Shown here: one piece after another, positions 15,964-23,651 of the stretch | Layout: each line of letters starts with the position of its first letter | Numbering within the stretch: the first letter of the stretch is position 1 | From: an uncultured Clostridia bacterium | GTDB lineage: Bacteria; Bacillota; Clostridia; Oscillospirales; Acutalibacteraceae | Reading direction: 5' to 3' | NCBI GenBank assembly: GCA_945948515.1 | Contig: CAMFBH010000011.1 | Location: 1-52,511 of the forward strand | DNA: 52,511 bases | The notes under the pieces: generated by a model | The model's database searches: none | Told to the model about the DNA's origin: nothing | What the model saw: the letters and a program-made list of their open reading frames with translations, nothing else | Position numbers and translations under genes: made by a program

Positions 15964-17222
15964 AATATGTAGTAATAGGCGCTTCTGCCGCAGGTCTTGC
16001 CGCGGCTGAGCAGATAAGAAAAACAGATTCCGAGGGCGAAATAACCGTTCTCACAAACGAAGCATATTATCCGTATTCGCGCCCGTCGATTTCTTATTAT
16101 TTAAAGGATAAGGTTGCACAAAAGGATATGCCGCTTCGCAGAAAACAGCTTTTTGCCGAGCGCAGAATTAATGTTGTAACAAATTCAGAGGTTACTTCAA
16201 TAGACAGAAAAGAGAAGACTGTAAAGTGTAAAAATAAAAAATATCCTTACGATAAGCTTTGTATTGCAACAGGCTCAAAGCCGTTTGTACCCCCAATGGA
16301 AAATATTTCGGGCAAGGATAATGCTTTCACCTTCCTTGATTTTGCTTCGGCAAAAGCGATAAAAGCCGCTGCAAATTCAAATTCCAAAGCAGTTGTAATT
16401 GGTGCAGGTCTTATCGGTCTGAAAGCCGCTGAGGGGCTTGTTAAAATCTGCAAAAGCGTTGATGTTGTTGAGCTTGCTCCGCGAGTGCTTCCGTCAATTC
16501 TCGATGACAAGGCGGCTAAGATTGTAAAAAAGCACCTTGAGGAAAATAATATTAAAATTCATCTTGAAAATACTGTCGTTAAGGTAAAATCCAAAGGCAG
16601 AAAGATAACCGGAGTTGTTCTCGGAAACGATAAGCAAATGCCTTGTGATTTGCTTGTTATAGCAGTAGGTGTTCGTCCGCAGACTGAGCTTGCCGAGAAT
16701 GCGGGACTTGAAACGGAGCGAGGAATAATAACCGATTGCAAAACAATGCAAACCTCGGATAAGGATATCTATGCCGCTGGCGACTGCGTTGTTTCAACCG
16801 ATATGCTTGATAACAGCAAAAAAATCATAGCATTGTGGCCGAATGCCGTTAATCAGGGTATTGCCGCAGGTTCACAGATGGCAGGGGGAGAGGAAATATT
16901 TACCTCCTCTTACAGCGTTAATGCAATAGATTTTTTCGGAATGAGAATATGCACCTGTGGACTTATTAATGCAAAATCGGATAAATACAGCGAAAAGATT
17001 TCTCAAACAGAAAATACCTATAAACGCTTAATTTTTGAGGGAAACAGGCTTGTTGGATTTGTTCTTATAAATTCGAGCGAAAATGCGGGAATTTACACAA
17101 GTCTTATTTCAAACAAGGTAGATGTTTCAACTCTTGAGGGCGATATAATGAGTTCTCCGTCGCTCTTCCTGTTTAATAAAGAAGTGAGAAAATCAAAGCT
17201 TACGGGAGGTGTTGAGGTATGA
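15960..17222 (+). CDS. FAD/NAD(P)-dependent oxidoreductase of the glutamate synthase operon
   Basis: A 420-residue pyridine nucleotide-disulfide oxidoreductase-like flavoprotein. The FAD motif VIGASAAGLAAAEQI is at residues 4-18, the NAD(P) motif VVIGAGLIGLKAAEGL near residue 145, and the second FAD motif IYAAGDC near residue 270. It most resembles NADH-rubredoxin/nitrite reductase-type reductases and would feed electrons from NAD(P)H, or from another donor, through the ferredoxin to the FMN subunit. It takes the place of the canonical GltD small subunit, which is missing. It overlaps both neighbours by 4 nt. Which nucleotide it uses is not determined from the sequence. Confidence 0.87.
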   Translation: MKYVVIGASAAGLAAAEQIRKTDSEGEITVLTNEAYYPYSRPSISYYLKDKVAQKDMPLRRKQLFAERRINVVTNSEVTSIDRKEKTVKCKNKKYPYDKLCIATGSKPFVPPMENISGKDNAFTFLDFASAKAIKAAANSNSKAVVIGAGLIGLKAAEGLVKICKSVDVVELAPRVLPSILDDKAAKIVKKHLEENNIKIHLENTVVKVKSKGRKITGVVLGNDKQMPCDLLVIAVGVRPQTELAENAGLETERGIITDCKTMQTSDKDIYAAGDCVVSTDMLDNSKKIIALWPNAVNQGIAAGSQMAGGEEIFTSSYSVNAIDFFGMRICTCGLINAKSDKYSEKISQTENTYKRLIFEGNRLVGFVLINSSENAGIYTSLISNKVDVSTLEGDIMSSPSLFLFNKEVRKSKLTGGVEV

Positions 17223-17953
17223 CCATTGAAGCAGGATTAATGCGATATGAGAAGCTCAATGAAATGATTAAAGATGAGCTTCAAAGAAAAAACAAGGTTG
17301 TTATCAGTAATGTTAACGGTCAAAGATATCTCGGCTGTGCCGTTGATGAGGGTAAAACACTTGAACTCCACGGAACTCCCGGAAACGATATGGCTTGCTA
17401 TTTGAACGGCGGAAAGGTTGAGGTTTTCGGCAACTGTCAGGATGCTGTCGGAAACACAATGAACGGCGGTTTGATAATTGTTCATGGGCACAGCGGTGAC
17501 GCCATGGGCTACGGAATGAGAGACGGCCAAATTTACATTCAAAAGAATGTTGCATGCCGAGGCGGAATTCACATGAAAGAATTTGAAAATATGAAGCCCG
17601 TTCTTGTTATCGGAAAAAATGCAGGCTCGTTTCTCGGCGAATATATGGCGGGCGGAACAATAGTTCTTCTCGGTCTCGGACTTAAAAGAAACGAAAAGCT
17701 TTTCGGAACACATTGCGCATCAGGTATGCACGGAGGAAAGATATTTGTAAGAGGAAGCTTTCCGAAGGAGAATTTAAGCCCGAATATCAAGGTGAGCAGC
17801 TTAACGGATGAGGATATGAAGGAGCTTTCGTCATATGTTAAAAAGTATTGCCGTTTCTTCGGAGAGGATTACAGCGATATAATGAGCAAACCGTTTAAAA
17901 AGCTCTCACCGGCAACCTCAAGACCTTATGCGAATTTGTACACACCCAATTAA
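17219..17953 (+). CDS. gltB3: Glutamate synthase GXGXG-domain subunit
   Basis: A 244-residue protein representing the C-terminal beta-helix (GXGXG) domain of GltB as a separate polypeptide. The repeat pattern is visible in NGGKVEVFGNCQDAVGNTMNGG, GHSGDAMGYGMRDG and AGSFLGEYMAGG-like segments, where Gly-x-x-Gly-x-Gly turns recur every 15-20 residues. In intact GltB this domain is structural and holds the glutaminase and synthase domains together. Its presence completes the three GltB modules in one operon. Start codon overlap ATGA with the oxidoreductase. It is followed by purF after 24 nt, so purF may be read from the same transcript. Confidence 0.88.
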   Translation: MTIEAGLMRYEKLNEMIKDELQRKNKVVISNVNGQRYLGCAVDEGKTLELHGTPGNDMACYLNGGKVEVFGNCQDAVGNTMNGGLIIVHGHSGDAMGYGMRDGQIYIQKNVACRGGIHMKEFENMKPVLVIGKNAGSFLGEYMAGGTIVLLGLGLKRNEKLFGTHCASGMHGGKIFVRGSFPKENLSPNIKVSSLTDEDMKELSSYVKKYCRFFGEDYSDIMSKPFKKLSPATSRPYANLYTPN

Positions 17954-17977
17954 TTAAAAAAGCTTAGGAGAGGTATA

Positions 17978-19429
17978 ATGTTCAACAGCTTACACGAAGA
18001 ATGCGGAGTATTCGGAATTTTTGAAACAAAAACCAATTTTGTTGCACAGTCAACCTATCTTGCCCTTTATGCACTTCAGCACAGAGGGCAGGAGAGCTGC
18101 GGAATTGCCGTTAATGACGACGGAGTTTTCAGGCATTACAGAGGTGATGGACTTGTTCCCGATGTTTTCACTCACAGAAGACTTGAAGCTCTCGGAAAAG
18201 GAAATATGGCAATAGGTCATGTAAGATATTCAACAACGGGCGGGCAGAGTCCGAATAATATTCAGCCGCTTGTTATCCGCCATGTTAAGGGTAATATGGC
18301 GATTGCTCACAATGGAAATCTTGTCAATGCTCCTCAGCTTAGGCGAGAGTTTGAAATGAACGGAGCAATTTTTCACGGTACTGCGGATTCTGAGTCGATA
18401 GCCTACACCATTGTATCGGAGCGTTTGAAATGCAAAAATACCGAGGAAGCCATCGAGCGTGTAATGGGAAGAATTAAAGGAGCATATTCCTGCATCGTTT
18501 TAACTGCAACAAAAATGATTGCATTCCGAGACCCGCAGGGCTTCAGACCTCTCTGTATAGGAAAAACCACCGACGGAGCATGGGTCGTTGCTTCCGAAAG
18601 CTGTGCTCTTGATACAGTCGGAGCAGAGTTTATCCGCGATGTCAAACCGGGCGAAATTGTTGTTTTTGAAATGACGGGAATGCGCTCAATAGAAACGCAT
18701 TGCAATCAAAAAACAGGAATGTGTGTGTTTGAATACATTTATTTTGCAAGACCCGACAGCGTAATTGAGGGAGCATCCGTTCAGCATGCAAGAATGAGAG
18801 CGGGAGCGTTCCTTGCAAAGGAGCATCCCGTTGATGCCGATATTGTTATAGGAGTTCCGGATTCGGGTCTTGATGCGGCTCTAGGATATGCAAGAGAAAG
18901 CAAAATTCCTTACGGAGTAGGATTTATTAAAAACAGATATATTGGCAGAAGCTTTATCCAGCCAAGCCAGGGGCAAAGAGAAGATGCAGTAAGAATCAAG
19001 CTTAATGTTGTTAAGGAAAACATTAAAGGCAAGCGCGTTGTTATGATAGATGATTCTATTGTAAGAGGAACAACCTGCGCAAGAATTGTTCGCCTGCTGC
19101 GTGAAGCGGGCGCAAAAGAGGTTCATATGCGAGTTTCTTCTCCACCGTTCAAGTTTCCTTGCTTCTTTGGAACGGATGTTGACAGTCAGGAAAATCTTAT
19201 TGCCTGTCAGTATGACAGCGTTGATGAAATAGCAAAGGTTATCGGAGCCGATTCACTCGGTTATCTCAGCGTTGAAGCAACGCATCAGCTCGCCGAGGGC
19301 GCTCACTGTGAATTTTGCGACGGTTGCTTTACCGGGAAATATCCTATTGAGGTTCCGAAAGAACAGCCGAAGGATAAATTTGAAACAAAGCTGAATCAAT
19401 TTTCGGATTATTATGAAACGCTTGATTAG
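17978..19429 (+). CDS. purF: Amidophosphoribosyltransferase
   Basis: A 483-residue protein catalysing the first step of purine synthesis, PRPP plus glutamine to phosphoribosylamine. Catalytic Cys9 follows an eight-residue propeptide in HEECGVFGIF. Further motifs: LQHRGQESCG, GHVRYSTTG, NGNL, the PRPP loop VMIDDSIVRGTTC (about residues 350-362), and SSPPFKFPCFFG. Cys residues in CVFEYIYFARPDS, FPCFFG and HCEFCDGCF match the 4Fe-4S ligands of Bacillus-type PurF. The ribosome binding site is TTAGGAGAGG. The other pur genes are not adjacent; placement directly after the glutamate synthase operon links glutamine supply with its first purine use. Confidence 0.96.
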   Translation: MFNSLHEECGVFGIFETKTNFVAQSTYLALYALQHRGQESCGIAVNDDGVFRHYRGDGLVPDVFTHRRLEALGKGNMAIGHVRYSTTGGQSPNNIQPLVIRHVKGNMAIAHNGNLVNAPQLRREFEMNGAIFHGTADSESIAYTIVSERLKCKNTEEAIERVMGRIKGAYSCIVLTATKMIAFRDPQGFRPLCIGKTTDGAWVVASESCALDTVGAEFIRDVKPGEIVVFEMTGMRSIETHCNQKTGMCVFEYIYFARPDSVIEGASVQHARMRAGAFLAKEHPVDADIVIGVPDSGLDAALGYARESKIPYGVGFIKNRYIGRSFIQPSQGQREDAVRIKLNVVKENIKGKRVVMIDDSIVRGTTCARIVRLLREAGAKEVHMRVSSPPFKFPCFFGTDVDSQENLIACQYDSVDEIAKVIGADSLGYLSVEATHQLAEGAHCEFCDGCFTGKYPIEVPKEQPKDKFETKLNQFSDYYETLD

Positions 19430-19447
19430 TAAAAATTAAAAAAAGCC

Positions 19448-19476
19448 TTGCAATTTGCTTTCCCTTTTAGTATAAT
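19448..19476 (+). promoter_or_regulatory. Promoter of tRNA-Ser
   Basis: -35 TTGCAA (19448-19453), 17-bp spacer, perfect -10 TATAAT (19471-19476), 13 bp before the mature tRNA 5' end. Confidence 0.75.
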
Positions 19477-19488
19477 AGCAAGGTATTC

Positions 19489-19581
19489 GGAGAGTTGTCC
19501 GAGCTGGCCGAAGGAGCACGATTGGAAATCGTGTAGTGCTTCAACGAGTACTCGAGGGTTCGAATCCCTTGCTCTCCGCCA
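19489..19581 (+). tRNA. tRNA-Ser (GGA anticodon)
   Basis: A class II tRNA of 93 nt with an encoded CCA. Acceptor GGAGAGT pairs with GCTCTCC; the anticodon stem CACGA/TCGTG holds the loop TTGGAAA, giving anticodon GGA. A long variable arm (AGTGCTTCAACGAGTACT) is typical of serine tRNA, and the T-arm contains GGTTCGAATCC. Confidence 0.97.
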
Positions 19582-19583
19582 AA

Positions 19584-19620
19584 AAATAAAGAATACCCTT
19601 GTGGTATTCTTTATTTTTTT
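19584..19620 (+). terminator. Terminator of tRNA-Ser
   Basis: A 14-bp stem AAATAAAGAATACC (19584-19597) with GGTATTCTTTATTT (19603-19616) followed by T residues, directly after the CCA end. Confidence 0.85.
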
Positions 19621-19628
19621 ATTTAAGA

Positions 19629-19761
19629 AAGGGATTCGAACCAAGGCGAAATAATTGTGCGAGCTCAAAAGAGCGAAGCAGAATTATCAGAAAAAGGTAC
19701 AGTGTACCTTTTTCCGCCTTCGATACCGTTGACGGTCTTGCTCTCCGCCAAAAAATAAAGA
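19629..19761 (+). repeat. Short tRNA-Ser-derived palindromic element with duplicated tRNA 3' end
   Basis: The element begins with AAGGGATTCGAACC (19629-19642), the exact reverse complement of the tRNA-Ser T-arm (19557-19570). It contains a perfect 11-bp palindrome around a single central G (19691-19713), nested short stems (GAGCTC/GAGC, AAGGCG/CGCCTT), and ends with a 25-bp exact direct copy (19737-19761) of the tRNA-Ser 3' end plus trailer (19568-19592). No ORF is present. The same order of parts recurs beside tRNA-Thr. Confidence 0.75.
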
Positions 19762-19813
19762 GGCTGTGAAGTTAGCATCCTTTTTGAATTGCTATTTCTT
19801 CACAGCCTTTTTT
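19762..19813. terminator. Strong bidirectional terminator between the two tRNA-derived elements
   Basis: GGCTGTGAAG (19762-19771) pairs with CTTCACAGCC (19798-19807), with an A-rich run before and six T after. It sits exactly between the duplicated 3' ends of tRNA-Ser and tRNA-Thr. Confidence 0.85.
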
Positions 19814-19814
19814 A

Positions 19815-19918
19815 TGGAGCTGATAACCGGATTTCAAGAGAAACCAGCCTGCTACAAAACAGTCCACCGGACTGTTTCTCCCAAATCAAAGATTAGGAGC
19901 AGCCTGTCACCGGTTCGA
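19815..19918 (-). repeat. Short tRNA-Thr-derived palindromic element with duplicated tRNA 3' end
   Basis: TGGAGCTGATAACCGGATT at 19815-19833 is an exact 19-bp direct copy of the tRNA-Thr 3' end (19966-19984). GTCACCGGTTCGA (19906-19918) is the reverse complement of part of the tRNA-Thr T-arm (19984-19996). Between them lies AAACAGTCC-ACC-GGACTGTTT (19857-19877), a 9-bp inverted repeat. The order, read away from the tRNA, is terminator, inverted T-arm copy, palindrome, direct 3'-end copy, the same as beside tRNA-Ser. Confidence 0.7.
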
Positions 19919-19936
19919 CTCCTAAATATATGTAAC

Positions 19937-19965
19937 AAAAAAAGACACCTATTAGGTGTCTTTTT
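19937..19965 (-). terminator. Terminator of the tRNA-Asp/tRNA-Thr transcript
   Basis: AAAGACACCT (19941-19950) pairs with AGGTGTCTTT (19954-19963). On the minus strand the T run corresponds to the A run at 19937-19943. It starts directly at the tRNA-Thr CCA end. Confidence 0.8.
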
Positions 19966-20041
19966 TGGAGCTGATAACCGGATTCGAACCGGTGACCTCG
20001 TCCTTACCAAGGACGTGCTCTGCCTACTGAGCCATATCAGC
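19966..20041 (-). tRNA. tRNA-Thr (GGT anticodon)
   Basis: 76 nt with encoded CCA (TGG at 19966-19968 on the plus strand). Acceptor GCTGATA pairs with TATCAGC; the anticodon stem CGTCC/GGACG holds TTGGTAA, giving GGT. The T-arm is CCGGTTCGAATCCGG. Confidence 0.97.
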
Positions 20042-20045
20042 AAAA

Positions 20046-20122
20046 TGGCGACCCGGAACGGGCTCGAACCGTCGACCTCCAGCGTGACAGGCTGGCGTTC
20101 TAACCAGCTGAACTACCGGGCC
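20046..20122 (-). tRNA. tRNA-Asp (GTC anticodon)
   Basis: 77 nt with encoded CCA. Acceptor GGCCCGG pairs with CCGGGTC with one G-U; anticodon stem CCAGC/GCTGG holds CTGTCAC, giving GTC. It is separated from tRNA-Thr by only 4 nt, so both come from one transcript. Confidence 0.97.
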
Positions 20123-20139
20123 ATTTGCATTGCTTAGTA

Positions 20140-20168
20140 ATTATATCTAATTATGCGTGCATTGTCAA
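20140..20168 (-). promoter_or_regulatory. Promoter of the tRNA-Asp/tRNA-Thr operon
   Basis: On the minus strand: consensus -35 TTGACA (20168-20163), 17-bp spacer, consensus -10 TATAAT (20145-20140). Confidence 0.85.
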
Positions 20169-20239
20169 GAAGCATTTTAAAAAAGCTTTTATGTTAATGA
20201 ACTTTTTAAAAAATATTTGCCGATTAGCAGTTGGTTTTA

Positions 20240-20268
20240 TTGAAAGTTTCAAATGCGTATTGTATAAT
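20240..20268 (+). promoter_or_regulatory. Promoter of the GH13 gene
   Basis: -35 TTGAAA (20240-20245), 17-bp spacer, -10 TATAAT (20263-20268). Confidence 0.7.
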
Positions 20269-20314
20269 TAGAATGTAATTTACTTTAAGTAAAATGGGAG
20301 AGCGGAGGAAAAAT

Positions 20315-22240
20315 ATGTTTACACCTGAAACAAGTCTTAAAGAAATGATTGAAAATCCTATCGGCTACGATTTAATGGATAAGCTTGTTCAGCTTTTCGG
20401 AATCAATGTTGAAAAATTCAGCGAAACAGCCTTTTCAAAGCTTAAGCTGAAGTCTTTCAGAAGACTGACTATGGGTAAAATCAATAAGGATGCTATAAAT
20501 AAAATTTGCGATATTCTCAACAGTGAAGAGCAAGACCGAATTGAAAATGATTGCGAAATAGAGAAAAAATGGTGGAAAGAGGCCGTTTTTTATCAGATTT
20601 ATCCTCGTTCCTTCTGCGACAGTAACGGCGACGGTATCGGAGATATTAAGGGTATAACAAGTAAGCTTGATTATCTTAAAGAGCTTGGAGTGGATTGTAT
20701 TTGGTGCTGTCCTATGTACGACAGTCCGAATGACGATAATGGCTACGATATTCGCGATTACCGCAAAATTATGGCTGAATTCGGAACAATGGAGGATTTC
20801 GACGAGCTTTTGAGTGAAGTACATAAGCGCGGTATGAAGCTGATAATGGATCTTGTTGTTAATCATACCTCGGATGAACATGAGTGGTTTATCAGTGCAA
20901 AAAGTGCGAAGAACAGTCCTTATCACGACTACTATATTTGGAAAAACGGAAATGGAGACGGAACGCCTCCGAACAACTGGAAGAGCTTCTTCAGCGGAAG
21001 CGCGTGGAGCTATTACGAGAGCGTTAATCAGTGGGCTCTTCATACTTTCTCAAAAAAGCAAATGGATTTGAATTGGGAAAATGAATTTGTTCGCCGTGAT
21101 GTTTACGATATGATGAACTTTTGGTTTGATAAGGGTATAGACGGCTTTAGAATGGATGTTATCAACTTCATTTCAAAATGGCCGGGATGTCCCGACGGAA
21201 ACGATTTTCTCGGTATGGCAACCGGATTTCTCGGTGCCGAAAACTATTTTTACGGACCTAAGCTTCATCAGTATCTTCGCGAAATGCGCCGTGAAACCTT
21301 TGAAAACCGCGACTGTGTAACAATAGGCGAAATGGGCGGACTTGGCATAGAAATGTCTAAAATGGTTACTGCCGACAGACGAAAAGAGCTTGATATGGTT
21401 TTCAATTTTGACCATATGGATAACAACGGTCACGGGAAGTTTGATTCCTATGATTATGACCTCAAAGAGGCTTTGAGAGAGCTTGTTAAGTGGCAGACAG
21501 ATTACACAAATCATTGCTGGCCTACTGTTTTCTTTGAAAACCACGATAATCCAAGAGTTGTTTCAAAGGTTGATTCCAGCAATATATTCAGGCAGGAAAT
21601 TGCAAAGCTTATTGCAACGGTGCAAATGACCTTCAGAGGAACTCCGTTTATTTATCAAGGCCAGGAAATTTCAATGACAAACTGTGCTTTTGAGAATATT
21701 GAAGAGTTTAGAGATGTTGAAAGCCTCAACTACTACAAGGAACTTATTGAAAGGAAAAAAACTCCCAATGAGGCATTCAAGAAAATTCTTGCCGGCTCAA
21801 GAGACCATGCGAGAACACCTATGCAGTGGACCGACGGAAAAAATGCAGGCTTTACAACAGGAACTCCCTGGATAAAAATTAACCGCGATTATATTCGTTA
21901 TAATGTTAAAAACCAAATGGAAATGCAGGACAGCGCGTTTAATCATTATAAGCGATTGATTGCTCTGCGTCACGAGAATGAGGCGCTTGTTTACGGAAGC
22001 TTTGAGCAGGTTATGCCGCCTGCCGATCTTGATGTTGTTGTTGCAGAGCAGAACAAGGATTTGCTTTGCTATTTCAGAGAGCTTGACGGAGTTAAATTCT
22101 ATATTGAGCTGAATTTGTGCGGAAGAACAAGAAAGCGCTTTTATCCCACAGATGAGTTTGAGAGCGTTTTGCTCAGCTACGGCTTCAGAAGTGAAAAAAT
22201 TCTTAAGCCTTACGAGGCAAATGTTTACAGGGTGAAATGA
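20315..22240 (+). CDS. GH13 alpha-glucosidase (oligo-1,6-glucosidase type) with N-terminal helical accessory domain
   Basis: A 641-residue protein. The start at 20315 has GCGGAGG nine bases upstream. Residues about 90-640 are a GH13 enzyme: AVFYQIYPRSFCDSNGDGIGDI, the DLVVNHTSDEH region, GIDGFRMDVI (nucleophile Asp), IGEMGG (acid/base Glu) and FENHDNPR (third catalytic Asp), all intact. There is no signal peptide, so it acts in the cytoplasm, probably on imported malto- or isomalto-oligosaccharides. Residues 1 to about 75 form an extra helical domain (TSLKEMIENPIGYDLMDKL ... INKDAINKICDILN) not part of GH13 and similar in pattern to the C terminus of the GH2 protein at 32617-34872. The stop overlaps the PHP phosphatase start region, so the two are coupled. 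A second GH13 enzyme is at 50976. Confidence 0.9.
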   Translation: MFTPETSLKEMIENPIGYDLMDKLVQLFGINVEKFSETAFSKLKLKSFRRLTMGKINKDAINKICDILNSEEQDRIENDCEIEKKWWKEAVFYQIYPRSFCDSNGDGIGDIKGITSKLDYLKELGVDCIWCCPMYDSPNDDNGYDIRDYRKIMAEFGTMEDFDELLSEVHKRGMKLIMDLVVNHTSDEHEWFISAKSAKNSPYHDYYIWKNGNGDGTPPNNWKSFFSGSAWSYYESVNQWALHTFSKKQMDLNWENEFVRRDVYDMMNFWFDKGIDGFRMDVINFISKWPGCPDGNDFLGMATGFLGAENYFYGPKLHQYLREMRRETFENRDCVTIGEMGGLGIEMSKMVTADRRKELDMVFNFDHMDNNGHGKFDSYDYDLKEALRELVKWQTDYTNHCWPTVFFENHDNPRVVSKVDSSNIFRQEIAKLIATVQMTFRGTPFIYQGQEISMTNCAFENIEEFRDVESLNYYKELIERKKTPNEAFKKILAGSRDHARTPMQWTDGKNAGFTTGTPWIKINRDYIRYNVKNQMEMQDSAFNHYKRLIALRHENEALVYGSFEQVMPPADLDVVVAEQNKDLLCYFRELDGVKFYIELNLCGRTRKRFYPTDEFESVLLSYGFRSEKILKPYEANVYRVK

Positions 22241-23013
22241 TGAAGGATTTGCATATTCACATAGAGCGCGGACCATATACCGTTGAATGGATTGAGCAAT
22301 TTATTTCTCAGGCTGAAAAAATGAATATAAGCGAAATCAATTTGCTTGAGCACACAATAAGAATTAAAGAGTTTCATCCCTGCTTCAAGGAAGCCGAGGA
22401 ATTTAATTCTTATCAGAAAAAATGGGTAACGGAAAAGAAAAAGGTTGCTCACCCTTTAGAGGAATATAAGGCTCTTGCGCAGGAAATCAGAAAAAGGGAT
22501 TATCCCGTAAAGGTGAATTTCGGGCTTGAGGTTTGTTGGTTTGAACAGCATGCCGATAAAATTGCTTCTCTTCTTTCGGACGGCTTTTTCGATTTCGTTT
22601 TAGGCTCTGTTCATTGGGTTGATAACTGGACCTTTAATCAAAGAAAATATCAGTGGCTCGGAAAGGATTTCAGCCAAATTTATAAAAGGTATTTTGAGCT
22701 TGAAATCAGCGCGGCGGAATCGGGAATATTTAACAGCATTGCCCACCCCGACCTTATAACATGCCATTCTCTTTATCCTAAGGAAAGTTTGAATGATTAT
22801 TATCATAGGTTGTGCAATGCGGCAAAGAACAGTTCAACTGCTCTTGAAATGAATACCTCACGCTATTGGAAGGGCAAAACGGAATATTGCGGAATTAACC
22901 CTGAATTTCTTGAAATCGCAAAAAAAGAGGGAGTCGTTCTGACTCCCGGCTCCGATGCTCACCGTCCCGAAGATGTCGGAAAGGGAATAGCAAAGGCTTA
23001 TGAGCTGATTTAA
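22240..23013 (+). CDS. PHP-domain phosphatase, histidinol-phosphatase-like
   Basis: A 257-residue protein of the PHP family. Metal-binding motifs are in order: DLHIHIE (3-9), GLEVCWFEQH, GSVHWVDNW, AHPDLI and PGSDAHRPEDVG. This set matches HisK-type histidinol-phosphate phosphatases, but no other his gene is nearby and PHP proteins also act on other phosphates. The double ATG at 22237/22240 overlaps the GH13 stop; AGGGTG gives better spacing to 22240. Its coupling to a glucosidase gene rather than to a histidine operon leaves room for a sugar-phosphate substrate, which is speculation. The 3' end overlaps the converging DUF6512-like gene by 4 bp. Confidence 0.75.
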   Translation: MKDLHIHIERGPYTVEWIEQFISQAEKMNISEINLLEHTIRIKEFHPCFKEAEEFNSYQKKWVTEKKKVAHPLEEYKALAQEIRKRDYPVKVNFGLEVCWFEQHADKIASLLSDGFFDFVLGSVHWVDNWTFNQRKYQWLGKDFSQIYKRYFELEISAAESGIFNSIAHPDLITCHSLYPKESLNDYYHRLCNAAKNSSTALEMNTSRYWKGKTEYCGINPEFLEIAKKEGVVLTPGSDAHRPEDVGKGIAKAYELI

Positions 23014-23540
23014 ATTCCGTAGGTTCCCTCAAGGGCATCTTTAAAAAGGGGAATTAGCGGAGGCGCAAATGTAAAAATAAAAAACATGGAGGAAACGGCG
23101 GCAAGGCTTAGAATTGCGAGATTTTCGCAGAGCCTTGAAGCCGTTTTTTCACTTTTCAGAACAAGCCAATCCACCGAAAATGCAACAAGAGCTCCTAGGA
23201 AAAAAGAAAGAATATCGCACCACATAATTGTTTTTCCGATTATTCCGCTGTATGTGTAATAAAAAGCGGTAATAAATATCATTCCGCAAAGAACGCCGAT
23301 AAGCTTTGATGAGAAGAAGCCCTTTTCCCTTGAAGAAAAAAACAAAAACTGAAAAACCGCAAATGCAAGAAAAGGGAAGAAAAGCAGCTTCAAATGCTCA
23401 AAAACACTTTCGTTAACCGGTGAAAAAATACCAACTATTTTGTTTTTACCGCTCCATTCATATAGGAAATGAAGAAGCGTTCCGAAAATGCAAACAAAAA
23501 CAAATCCGCCTATCTGACTGCGAGCATATTTTTTATTCAA
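23010..23540 (-). CDS. DUF6512-like six-helix membrane protein
   Basis: A 176-residue protein with about six hydrophobic segments and the sequence HFLYEWSG followed by VNESVFEHLKLLFFP, which I recognise as the signature of the DUF6512 family of Clostridia membrane proteins. The function is unknown. The start is TTG at 23540, with GAGGTGA at good spacing upstream. It has no co-oriented neighbours and converges on the PHP gene, overlapping it by 4 bp with no visible terminator between them. Confidence 0.7.
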   Translation of the reverse strand: MNKKYARSQIGGFVFVCIFGTLLHFLYEWSGKNKIVGIFSPVNESVFEHLKLLFFPFLAFAVFQFLFFSSREKGFFSSKLIGVLCGMIFITAFYYTYSGIIGKTIMWCDILSFFLGALVAFSVDWLVLKSEKTASRLCENLAILSLAAVSSMFFIFTFAPPLIPLFKDALEGTYGI

Positions 23541-23601
23541 ATAATCACCTCGAGCTATATTTGTCTGTTAATATTTTATGCATATAAATTCCAAATATTT
23601 G

Positions 23602-23630
23602 TTGATAAGAAAAACGATTTATAATATAAT
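23602..23630 (+). promoter_or_regulatory. Promoter of the esterase gene
   Basis: -35 TTGATA (23602-23607), 17-bp spacer, -10 TATAAT (23625-23630); the ribosome binding site AAAGGGGG follows about 13 bases further on. Confidence 0.7.
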
Positions 23631-23651
23631 TATCCTTAAAGGGGGAAGAAT

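Noticed and set aside
19568..19761. attL/attR ends of an integrated phage or island at tRNA-Ser
   Set aside because: The direct repeats are only 169 bp apart and contain no integrase or cargo. A miniature element or scar fits better.
19766..20137. A 123-codon open frame on the plus strand
   Set aside because: It runs antisense through tRNA-Thr and tRNA-Asp and over terminator hairpins, and has no ribosome binding site.
20435..21043. A 202-codon open frame on the minus strand
   Set aside because: It lies entirely antisense to the GH13 gene and has no motif or ribosome binding site.
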